A stretch of DNA of 30,304 nt from an uncultured Lachnospiraceae bacterium (GTDB taxonomy: Bacteria > Bacillota > Clostridia > Lachnospirales > Lachnospiraceae): the NCBI GenBank assembly GCA_910585825.1, contig CAJUEY010000032.1:1-30304 (forward strand), read 5' to 3'. The notes below the pieces were generated by a model. That model saw only the letters and a list, made by a program, of their open reading frames with translations. It was not told where the DNA came from and searched no databases. Positions 21,101 to 27,679 of the stretch are shown here, piece after piece. Numbering within the stretch: the first letter of the stretch is position 1; each line of letters starts with the position of its first letter. The position numbers and the translations under genes were made by a program.

Positions 21101-23307
21101 TCTGCTTTATCGTAACGAATCGTACTGTTTCCCCACGTCGAAGCAGCGCTGAAATTATCTGTCGGACGGGCATTGATCACAGTCTCTGCCGCACCCTGAT
21201 AAGTATCATGTTTGTTCGCATAGGCAGTATTCAGCAGAATCTTCCATGCTTTCCATAAACTTTCGCTTTCTCCTCCCGCCCGGCGCTCGCTATACTTTTT
21301 CAGCCAAGCATAATAGTCAATCGGATCTTCTGACCAGTTTGTATCAAACATCAGCTCATAAACGACAGGACTGTTTTCCAACGCTTCAGCCGTTATACCG
21401 ATTCCTTTCATATGGTTCGTCGTATTCGATATTTCAATTGGATCTGTGGCAATTACAGGCACTTCGCCGTCAAGTCCCATACGGCCGCCAAAATCATGCA
21501 GCATACAAAAAATCCATGGCGATCCCTGCTGCTCGAAAAATATTTTCTCATCCCGGTCTGCCTTCGCCTCCAAATCCGCTTTCATATCTGCCTGTAAAAC
21601 CAGCGCCAGTGTTTTCGATTTGTCAAGCTGTGACATTTTATTTGCATTTAAGTTCCCCTGCCACTGCTGCATCACCCAAACCGCGTCTTCATCGCTCTTT
21701 AACATCTCGCTCTGTACTTCCCGGAAAATTGTTTTTGTATCCAAGCCGCCTGTATTGCCGCCCTCATGGAAAGGATCGGTTGCATAGTAATGAGAAACAT
21801 TTCCAAATACATTCTGTTGTTTTTCATAAAAAACTTCTGCCACATTTGAAAAATAATTCACTTTGCCGGCTTCCATCTCTGCTTCCGTCAGATATGTCCG
21901 AATCATAGTGGGCCGTGTAAAACCGGACCAGTCGCCTGTGGAAATCAGTACCGCTCCTTCATTTTTTTCTGCAAATGTTTCCGGCACCTGCCCCGCAAAT
22001 CCCTGAATTACCGGAGAAATTCCGTAAGTCTGCATACGGTCATGTATCTTTCGTCCAAGTTCCGTGCGCTGCTCAAACCAGGCATTTGGCAGAGGACCTC
22101 CCACACTGTAGAGATTCTGCATGTAAAACCATGCAAAATATGCGGGACCACAGATATAATCTTTGATTTCTTCATCGGTATAATTGAATTCCAAAAGCGT
22201 CTGTCGCAAAACCTCTTCCTGTCCCACAATATCCAGAACCAGATTAATTCCGTTCATCGCGCACCAGTCCAGAAATTCTTCATATTCATCCCAGTTCCAG
22301 AATGCCATGGTATAAGAATAGGTACAGAAGTTCAACGCATAACGCAGGTCATACTGCGCTTCTTTTACGATTTTGCCTCCCACCGGCTTCAGCTCATCTA
22401 AATTTGTGTTGGATGCATACAATGGATTATAATCTATGTTGACATAATTCTTCAGGTAATAATTGAATCCGGACGCCATTGCGATTCCGCTGTTTCCTCT
22501 AATGACAATAGTAGAATCTGCACCGTCTTTGATTTCAAAAACATCTTTACCCTCTTCCAAACTGTTTCTCATTTCAAACCGAAAACTCTTTTTCCATTTA
22601 TCGCCAAGAACACGGCCTACCATGCTGCTCATTTCGTTCAGCACTTTCTGATCGGCATAACCGTTTTCATTTGCTTCAAATCTATCCCATTCTGTTTTCC
22701 ATTTGCTGTCTTTCCAATCTTCTATTTCTATCGGCGACGGCTCAGCAGCCGTGTCATTGATTTTTGTTCCATAGACTTCAATTTCAGACAAATTTGTTGC
22801 AAATGCATTAGAATTATATGCCATATTCAGCCTTAGATAAGATGCCGTGATATTGCTCAGGGTATAACTGTCTCCATCTGCCGTCGCCCCATCATCGGAA
22901 GTTTTTGAAATAATCTTGTTATAATTATCTCCGTCTGCAGATGCATAAACATAATAATTATTAAAAGAGCCGTCTACACGGTTAAAAATCTTAATCTGAG
23001 ATAAACTGTATGTACCGTCCAGCTCAATATCGATATAATGATTATGGTCATACATTCTTTTGAGGTTATCGCCTTCTCCGTCACTTGGAATCGACTGCCA
23101 GTATGTCTCCAGATTTCCATCTACTATGAGAGCCGCCTCATGGTTGTTTGCATTTTTTGCTTTCACTTTCTCCGCTGATATACTGATTTTGCTGTCAACA
23201 GCCTTTACCGTTTCCGCATTTGTAAGAATGCCGAGACTCTGACACAGCAAAGATACTGTCAGAATCGGAATAAAACGCCTGCTCCACTTTCTGATTTTCC
23301 CATACAT
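18142..23307 (-). CDS. Secreted modular alpha-N-acetylglucosaminidase (GH89)
   Basis: The 1,721-residue protein opens with a signal peptide (MYGKIRKWSRRFIPILTVSL, cleavage after about residue 31). Next come an F5/8 type C/CBM32-like domain (about 40-180) and the NAGLU N-domain, TIM barrel and helical C-domain (about 200-930). Likely catalytic residues are Glu515 (DPFHEG) and Glu641 (GITAEALENSPVVYEL). Two more carbohydrate-binding-type domains, FIVAR-like helical modules, a Big_2 domain (about 1485-1555) and a C-terminal BspA-type leucine-rich repeat (TIGKQAFNGCKNLKKVTI) follow. It should cleave alpha-linked GlcNAc, as on gastric-type mucin O-glycans. No LPXTG is present; the lysine-rich end may bind the wall. 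An ATG at 23379 lies at the predicted start of transcription, so 23307 with AAAGGAG is preferred. Confidence 0.92.
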   Translation of the reverse strand: MYGKIRKWSRRFIPILTVSLLCQSLGILTNAETVKAVDSKISISAEKVKAKNANNHEAALIVDGNLETYWQSIPSDGEGDNLKRMYDHNHYIDIELDGTYSLSQIKIFNRVDGSFNNYYVYASADGDNYNKIISKTSDDGATADGDSYTLSNITASYLRLNMAYNSNAFATNLSEIEVYGTKINDTAAEPSPIEIEDWKDSKWKTEWDRFEANENGYADQKVLNEMSSMVGRVLGDKWKKSFRFEMRNSLEEGKDVFEIKDGADSTIVIRGNSGIAMASGFNYYLKNYVNIDYNPLYASNTNLDELKPVGGKIVKEAQYDLRYALNFCTYSYTMAFWNWDEYEEFLDWCAMNGINLVLDIVGQEEVLRQTLLEFNYTDEEIKDYICGPAYFAWFYMQNLYSVGGPLPNAWFEQRTELGRKIHDRMQTYGISPVIQGFAGQVPETFAEKNEGAVLISTGDWSGFTRPTMIRTYLTEAEMEAGKVNYFSNVAEVFYEKQQNVFGNVSHYYATDPFHEGGNTGGLDTKTIFREVQSEMLKSDEDAVWVMQQWQGNLNANKMSQLDKSKTLALVLQADMKADLEAKADRDEKIFFEQQGSPWIFCMLHDFGGRMGLDGEVPVIATDPIEISNTTNHMKGIGITAEALENSPVVYELMFDTNWSEDPIDYYAWLKKYSERRAGGESESLWKAWKILLNTAYANKHDTYQGAAETVINARPTDNFSAASTWGNSTIRYDKAELDQALLLLAENYEAFQASPAFQYDLADVAEQVLCNAAVEYHKLMVQAKNEGNLKEFEKLSTAFLNLIELSDQILSATDEFMLGTWIEASRKMITDADDWTKDLFEFNARSLVTTWAGERPCGRGQLKDYSNRKWSGLTSSFYKERWEIWIRNRIADLKGEAKDAADAKAENNWFLWEYQWVNRKSDDDNGKYAFSAEPSGVDLAALAQQAYEKFSYTNLEKNTGGTAQETVNVAEGKNVTTTSSTQSGSLQNITDGDSGTSWIAAGAGPHTVEIDLEETCDVNRIILSGPQRAGDIPFTWKVEYYNPNTAEWILLKENTDYDMASNTEIDTPPNCTASKIRVTMATADAQSYPLEIAEITVNSTDTEGEKLQNLAQKMTVTATLGDGSSGGGDLTKLTDGNTSSLWGANWQNNGTNYPVTVNMQLPKSAYADSVEIYFESAGRPFTFYAVVTDEEGQEIEITPESCRTQEVTEQSYHLDVEKNITEVKVCITGNTGKGNWPGSWPALAEIKVPGIMPETQGSDLSERINEIREILDSVTYGAKKGQYKTEAKETAEAILTQAEDAIGDTSQTIDEWLDIVNEALENFYETGKVFLDRNGLLLAMAEAKDLIEKQTKYDLTAGQETLRAAYETARGIYETYDLAQTELDAAAAALNSKVDEINAVHGEVIDQKEVAEAKEDLSGLTEQEESENREKKDYTIGSWKEYEQALAAANEVMGNANATQEEIAAVKFRLQQAILDLESSDGMVFVDGITLKAAKTNLTVGESVQITADINPAEADNQTLKWESDNEKAASVNNSGLVTAKAEGTVKITAQAQDGSDTVGAITLKITKTISSIVLPPVGTIHRTSTLEYKITASSESLKTVIVQKSLQNKAKKIVIPPTVNIDGFDYKVTEIKSKAFHKNKKITQVTIGANMETIGKQAFNGCKNLKKVTITSSAIKSIGKKAFAGIKKNAKITVPKAKWKDYKSLFKKAKTAKTVKIKKK

Positions 23308-23351
23308 TTCTTCTACCGTCTCCTTTCTGTACCGGATCTGATATCCGCTTT

Positions 23352-23415
23352 TGAAACTTCTCCGTTTCAGTATTTTCATTATTTCATTCTAACACATCTG
23401 CCGTATTATTGTAAA
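23352..23415 (-). promoter_or_regulatory. Promoter of the GH89 gene with leader palindrome
   Basis: On the minus strand, TTTACA (23410-23415), an 18-bp spacer and TAGAAT (23386-23391) place the start of transcription near 23379. In the leader, TGAAAC (23352-23357) and GTTTCA (23364-23369) form an inverted repeat with 6-nt spacing, an operator candidate. Confidence 0.55.
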
Positions 23416-23567
23416 GATTGCACAAAGAAAAGAACGAAAAGATAATTTCTATGGTAATCTTATATACAATACAGTGTCTGCTGTCCGGTAAAATTTGGAA
23501 TTCTGACTATCGCAGAGTAAACCGTAACAGATCATTACGCTGCCGGAAGTGTTTTACAATTTTTCTC

Positions 23568-23596
23568 TTGTATTTTTTCTTTATCCATTATATGAT
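23568..23596 (+). promoter_or_regulatory. Promoter candidate for pyrBI
   Basis: TTGTAT (23568-23573), a 17-bp spacer and TATGAT (23591-23596) lie about 75 bp before the pyrB ATG. No clear PyrR-binding loop or attenuator is seen in the short leader. Confidence 0.5.
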
Positions 23597-23669
23597 AGTA
23601 AAAATCCCTGTGGGACTCCTTATGCCTTACGGCAATTTAAGGAAATCTAATCAATTAAGGAGGACTTTC

Positions 23670-24584
23670 ATGCGCCATTTAATGAGTCCGTTAGACCTTT
23701 CGGTAGAAGAGCTCTACGACCTTCTCTCTCTGGCTAACGATATTGAACACAATCCCGGCAAATATGCCCATACATGCGAGGGCAAAAAACTTGCCACCTG
23801 TTTCTATGAACCAAGCACCCGTACAAGACTTAGTTTTGAGGCTGCCATGCTGAATCTCGGCGGCTCCGTTTTAGGTTTCTCCAGCGCCGACAGCAGCTCT
23901 GCTGCCAAAGGTGAAAGTGTTTCCGATACGATACGCGTCATTTCCTGTTACGCAGATATCTGTGCCATACGTCATCCAAAGGAAGGCGCCGCTTTAGTCG
24001 CTTCTTTAAAATCTTCTATTCCCGTTATCAATGCCGGCGACGGAGGTCACCAGCATCCGACACAAACTCTTACCGATCTTCTCACCATATATTCTCTGAA
24101 ACAAGGCTTCGACAATCTTACAATCGGTCTTTGCGGCGATCTGAAATTCGGACGCACCGTTCATTCGCTGATTCATGCATTGATCCGTTACCCAGGCATC
24201 AAATTTGTACTGATTTCTCCGGAAGAATTAAAAATCCCCGATTACATCCGTGAAGATGTTTTAAAGAAACATAACGTTCCCTTCACGGAACTGGAACGCT
24301 TAGAAGACGCCATGCCGGATCTGGATATTTTATATATGACACGCGTACAAAAGGAGCGTTTTTTCAACGAAGAGGACTATGTCCGTATGAAAGATTTCTA
24401 TATTCTGACAAAGGACAAGCTCTCTCTGGCCAAAGAGGACATGTTGATTTTACATCCCCTTCCCCGCGTGAATGAAATATCTGTAGAAGTGGATGATGAT
24501 CCGAGAGCTGTTTACTTTAAGCAGGCACAATATGGAGTATATGTCCGCATGGCATTGATCCTTACATTATTGAAATGGAGGTAG
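23670..24584 (+). CDS. pyrB: Aspartate carbamoyltransferase, catalytic subunit
   Basis: The 304-residue enzyme joins carbamoyl phosphate and aspartate to carbamoylaspartate, the committed step of pyrimidine synthesis. The carbamoyl-phosphate loop FYEPSTRTRLSFE (Ser49-Thr-Arg-Thr-Arg53), the GDGGHQHPTQTLTDLLTI block and the aspartate-binding HPLPRVNEI near residue 265 are all intact. Length is normal. The start at 23670 has AAGGAGG 6 nt upstream; the frame open further upstream is chance. pyrI follows 4 bp later. With PyrI present, the enzyme is probably the allosteric c6r6-type complex, inhibited by CTP and activated by ATP. Confidence 0.97.
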   Translation: MRHLMSPLDLSVEELYDLLSLANDIEHNPGKYAHTCEGKKLATCFYEPSTRTRLSFEAAMLNLGGSVLGFSSADSSSAAKGESVSDTIRVISCYADICAIRHPKEGAALVASLKSSIPVINAGDGGHQHPTQTLTDLLTIYSLKQGFDNLTIGLCGDLKFGRTVHSLIHALIRYPGIKFVLISPEELKIPDYIREDVLKKHNVPFTELERLEDAMPDLDILYMTRVQKERFFNEEDYVRMKDFYILTKDKLSLAKEDMLILHPLPRVNEISVEVDDDPRAVYFKQAQYGVYVRMALILTLLKWR

Positions 24585-24588
24585 CAGT

Positions 24589-25032
24589 ATGTTAAACATC
24601 AGTGGAATTTATGAAGGATTTGTTCTCGACCATATCCAGGCGGGCATGAGCATGTCCATTTACAGAGATTTAAAATTAGATCAGTTAGACTGTCAGGTTG
24701 CCATCATTAAAAATGCCAAAAGCAATAAAATGGGAAAAAAAGACATGATCAAAGTAGAATGCCCAGTGGACACCTTAGATCTTGATATTTTGGGCTTTAT
24801 TGACCACAACATCACTGTCAACGTGATTCAGGACAATAAAATTGCAGAAAAAAAAGAACTGCACCTGCCAAAACAGATTGTAAATGTCATCAAATGCAAA
24901 AATCCAAGATGCATCACCTCCATAGAACAGGAACTGGAACAGATCTTTATTTTGACTGATAAAGAAAAGGAAATCTACCGTTGCAAATACTGCGAAGAAA
25001 AGCAGAAGAAAAAACATCGGATGATTCGATAA
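24589..25032 (+). CDS. pyrI: Aspartate carbamoyltransferase, regulatory subunit
   Basis: The 147-residue protein has the nucleotide-binding N-domain (GFVLDHIQAGMSMSIYRDL) and a C-terminal zinc domain with Cys103, Cys108, Cys132 and Cys135 (CKNPRC and CKYC). Zinc binding lets the subunit clasp PyrB trimers and pass on the ATP/CTP signal. Its GGAGG overlaps the pyrB stop region, 7 nt before the ATG, so the two are translationally linked. The tail is very basic (KQKKKHRMIR). A hairpin 37 bp downstream may end the transcript. Confidence 0.95.
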   Translation: MLNISGIYEGFVLDHIQAGMSMSIYRDLKLDQLDCQVAIIKNAKSNKMGKKDMIKVECPVDTLDLDILGFIDHNITVNVIQDNKIAEKKELHLPKQIVNVIKCKNPRCITSIEQELEQIFILTDKEKEIYRCKYCEEKQKKKHRMIR

Positions 25033-25069
25033 ACAGTAACGAATAAAATTCATAAAAACCGGAAATCAT

Positions 25070-25119
25070 ACCTCCCAAATGATATTTTCTGCCATTCGGC
25101 AGTTATCAGGGAGGTTTTT
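25070..25119 (+). promoter_or_regulatory. Hairpin that buries the importer ribosome site
   Basis: The stem stacks ACCTCCC (25070-25076) on GGGAGGT (25109-25115), TGATA (25080-25084) on TATCA (25104-25108), and CTGCC (25089-25093) on GGCAG (25098-25102), 17 pairs in all. A T-run follows (25115-25119). The GGGAGG in the 3' arm is also the ribosome site of the next gene, 7 nt before its ATG. It can thus be both the pyrBI terminator and a translation switch for the importer. No known riboswitch core is recognised. Confidence 0.65.
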
Positions 25120-25121
25120 CC

Positions 25122-26114
25122 ATGACCAAAAAAATCATACGCCGTATTTCTTTTCTTTTTCTGGCTGCTCTTTTTACCTGCAGCCTCTCCTCCTGTGGTT
25201 CCAAAGAAATCTCTTCCGGCAAAATCAATGTCAGAATTGCCTATTTCCCGAATATCATCCACACCCAGGCTCTTGTAATGAAAAACCAGGGCACTCTGGA
25301 GGAAAAATGGAAGGATGTCTGTAATGTCACATGGACTTCTTTTAACGCGGGACCTGCCGAAACAGAAGCTGTTTTTGCAGGAGAAATCGACATCGGCTAT
25401 ATGGGGCCTGTTCCCGCCGTCAACGCTAACGCCAAATCAAACGGAGACGTAAAGATCATCTCCAATGCCACAAATGCCGGCGCAATCCTTCTGGCGCGCA
25501 AAGACGCCGGCATCTCTTCCGTAAAAGATCTGGCAGGCAAAAAAATTGCCGTTCCTCAGATCGGAAATACACAGCATCTGTGTCTGCTTAGCCTTCTGAC
25601 GGAACACGGCTTAAGCGTTTCCGATGTGACGATTGCCGCAAGCTCTAATGCAGATATTGTAAACCTTATAGATTCCGGCCGTGTAGATGCCGCCGTTGTA
25701 CCGGAGCCATGGGGAACTACCATAGAAAAAAACGGAAATGCCGAAGTGATTTTAGATTATGACGAACTTTTTTTAAATGGGGACTACCCTTCTGCCCTTG
25801 TTATCGCCAGCAGAGATTTTATGGAAAAACATCCTGATCTGGTTTTAGATTTTTTAGAAATGCATGAAGAAGCTACTTTGTTTATTAATGAACATCCGGA
25901 AGATATGCTGGAAATTGTTAATACAGAAATCAAAGACGCTACCGGAAAATCTTTGGATTCTGACATCATCCAAAACGCCTTTTCCCGCATCAAAGCAGAC
26001 AGCACATTAAACACCGATGCTGTTATGAACTTTGCAGACATCAGCAAAGAAGAAGGATTTATCCAAAACGTACCGGAGGAAAGCGATGTATTTGACACTG
26101 AATTCAATCCATAA
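25122..26114 (+). CDS. ABC importer substrate-binding lipoprotein (SsuA/TauA/NrtA class)
   Basis: The 330-residue protein has a lipoprotein signal (LFTCSLSSC, lipidated Cys25) and a periplasmic-type binding fold: VRIAYFPNIIHTQALVMKNQ at the start, then AGPAETEAVFAGEIDIGYMG, which forms the ligand pocket in this class, and DAAVVPEPWGTTI later. This is the NMT1/SsuA-like family, which feeds sulfonates, taurine, nitrate or pyrimidine precursors to the importer. The ligand cannot be read from sequence, and no sulfonatase or other catabolic gene is nearby. The start has GGGAGG, but this is held in a hairpin. Its end overlaps the ATPase gene by 29 bp. Confidence 0.85.
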   Translation: MTKKIIRRISFLFLAALFTCSLSSCGSKEISSGKINVRIAYFPNIIHTQALVMKNQGTLEEKWKDVCNVTWTSFNAGPAETEAVFAGEIDIGYMGPVPAVNANAKSNGDVKIISNATNAGAILLARKDAGISSVKDLAGKKIAVPQIGNTQHLCLLSLLTEHGLSVSDVTIAASSNADIVNLIDSGRVDAAVVPEPWGTTIEKNGNAEVILDYDELFLNGDYPSALVIASRDFMEKHPDLVLDFLEMHEEATLFINEHPEDMLEIVNTEIKDATGKSLDSDIIQNAFSRIKADSTLNTDAVMNFADISKEEGFIQNVPEESDVFDTEFNP

Positions 26115-26871
26115 ATTTTTTACTGATACAAAAAAAGAAACGCTGAAGGATATTTCCCTTACTGTGGAAAGAGGCGAATTTATCTGTATCGTAGGTCCTT
26201 CCGGCTGCGGCAAATCCACGCTGTTAAATCTGGTTGCCGGACTGGATGCGCCAACCTCCGGAACGATTACATTAGACGGAGCCGCCGTCACAGGTCCCGG
26301 TCCGGACCGCGTCGTCATGTTTCAGGAAGCGGCTCTTTATCCCTGGCTGAATGTGATAGAAAATGTCATGTTCGGTTTAAAAGCAGCGGGATTACCTAAA
26401 GACAGTCAGCGGGAAATTGCGGAAACCTATCTGAAAATGGTTCAGCTCTGGCATTACAGAGACTATCCCATTCATCAGATTTCCGGCGGCATGCGGCAGC
26501 GTACTGCCCTTGCAAGAGCCCTTGCCTTAGACAGTAAGCTTCTGTTAATGGACGAGCCTTTTTCCGCCCTGGACAAACAGACGATCCACATTCTACGGGC
26601 AGAACTGGAGGAAATCTGGGAAAAGCATAAAAAAACAATTCTATATGTCACTCACAGCGTGGAAGAAGCTGTTTATTTTGCAGACAGAATTGTTGTAATG
26701 GCAGAAAATCCAGGACGTATCAAAGAAATCGTTCCCGTCTCCTTTCTGCGTCCCCGGAACATCGAAGATGCCGCCTTTGTCGCTCTGCGCAAAGAAATAC
26801 TTTCCAAAGTACAGCTTTCTGCACGGAAAATCTCTGCGGATGAATTTGACAAGGAGGAGGCCGTTTTATGA
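26086..26871 (+). CDS. ABC importer ATPase (SsuB/TauB class)
   Basis: The 261-residue ATPase drives uptake by the importer. It has Walker A GPSGCGKST (37-45), the Q-loop Gln80, signature SGGMRQR (133-139), Walker B LLLMDEPFSALD with the DEP at 156-158, and the switch His190. A Met at 26032 would extend it, but GGAGG sits 6 nt before the ATG at 26086, inside the lipoprotein gene, and the conserved start of the family fits here. The overlap of 29 bp with the upstream gene and 4 bp with the permease gene shows translational coupling. Confidence 0.93.
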   Translation: MYLTLNSIHKFFTDTKKETLKDISLTVERGEFICIVGPSGCGKSTLLNLVAGLDAPTSGTITLDGAAVTGPGPDRVVMFQEAALYPWLNVIENVMFGLKAAGLPKDSQREIAETYLKMVQLWHYRDYPIHQISGGMRQRTALARALALDSKLLLMDEPFSALDKQTIHILRAELEEIWEKHKKTILYVTHSVEEAVYFADRIVVMAENPGRIKEIVPVSFLRPRNIEDAAFVALRKEILSKVQLSARKISADEFDKEEAVL

Positions 26872-27659
26872 AACGAAAAAAATTAGCAGGAAATGTTTTG
26901 TTTTTTGTAGGACTGATTCTGCTCTGGCAGTTTCTTTATACAGCTGCCTGCGACTGGTTTTTCTGGGCCAAACCCTATGCGATTCCAAACCCCGCCGGCG
27001 TCATCCGCTGCTTTCTTCTTCTACTCTCTGACGGCACTCTGCCTGCTGCCATCTTCGGCAGCCTGCTTCGGGTTGTGACCGGATTTCTCATTTCTATTTT
27101 CCTTGGAGTTCTGCTGGGAATCGGCATTATAAATTCAAGCTGCCTGGCACAGAATTTAAAGCCTCTGATACTTGGCGTCCAGACACTTCCCAGCATCTGC
27201 TGGGTTCCCTTCGCCATACTCTGGTTCGGATTATCAGAGAGTGCGATTATTTTTGTCGTAGTTATGGGCTCGGCTTTCGGTATTGCCCTTGCGATTGAAA
27301 GCAGTATCCAAAATATTCCGCCTATTTATATCAAAGCCGCAAAAACCATGGGCGTAGATTCTTACCATCTCTACCGCTATGTGATTTTTCCCGCTGCCCT
27401 CCCGGCCTTTATCGGCGGATTAAAACAAGGCTGGTCCTTTGCCTGGCGCGCCCTGATGTCCGGTGAAGTGATGTCTGCTTCTGTAGGGCTTGGCTATACG
27501 TTAATGGTGGGCAGGGATCTTGCGGATATCAATCAGGTGATGACGGTTATGCTGGTGATTATCTTAATTGGGATTTTGATTGATAAGGGAATTTTTACGG
27601 CTGTAGAGCATCGAATTTTGCGGAAACGAGGACTTATGGCAGAGGAACAGTCTTATTAG
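26868..27659 (+). CDS. ABC importer permease (SsuC/TauC class)
   Basis: The 263-residue membrane protein has about six hydrophobic spans and the cytoplasmic EAA loop AAKTMGVDSYHLYRYVIFPA (about 157-176) that docks on the ATPase. It is a BPD_transp_1 family member of the nitrate/sulfonate/taurine group. Its ATG overlaps the ATPase stop (ATGA), and GGAGG lies upstream. It completes a binding protein-ATPase-permease set. The stop codon lies in the loop of a hairpin shared with the convergent debranching gene. Confidence 0.92.
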   Translation: MKRKKLAGNVLFFVGLILLWQFLYTAACDWFFWAKPYAIPNPAGVIRCFLLLLSDGTLPAAIFGSLLRVVTGFLISIFLGVLLGIGIINSSCLAQNLKPLILGVQTLPSICWVPFAILWFGLSESAIIFVVVMGSAFGIALAIESSIQNIPPIYIKAAKTMGVDSYHLYRYVIFPAALPAFIGGLKQGWSFAWRALMSGEVMSASVGLGYTLMVGRDLADINQVMTVMLVIILIGILIDKGIFTAVEHRILRKRGLMAEEQSY

Positions 27660-27669
27660 ATTGTTCCTC
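27642..27669. terminator. Hairpin between convergent genes
   Basis: GAGGAACA (27642-27649) pairs with TGTTCCTC (27662-27669), with a further TCT/AGA inside; the permease stop is in the loop. Neither side has a strong U-run, so it is only a possible bidirectional terminator. Confidence 0.45.
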
Positions 27670-27679
27670 ATAACAAAAT

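Noticed and set aside
21246..21908. Plus-strand open frame (220 codons) opposite the GH89 gene
   Set aside because: Antisense to the conserved catalytic domain; Ser/Pro/Leu-rich composition typical of a shadow frame, with no ribosome site.
23418..23669. N-terminal extension of PyrB by 84 residues
   Set aside because: Includes the promoter region and has no likeness to PyrB; AAGGAGG and the conserved N-terminus fix the start at 23670.
23597..23669. PyrR-type attenuator before pyrB
   Set aside because: No recognisable PyrR-binding loop and no terminator with U-run in this short leader.
25033..25121. Thiamine, guanidine or other known riboswitch before the importer
   Set aside because: Only 89 nt; I cannot find the conserved core motifs of those classes, only the ribosome-site hairpin.
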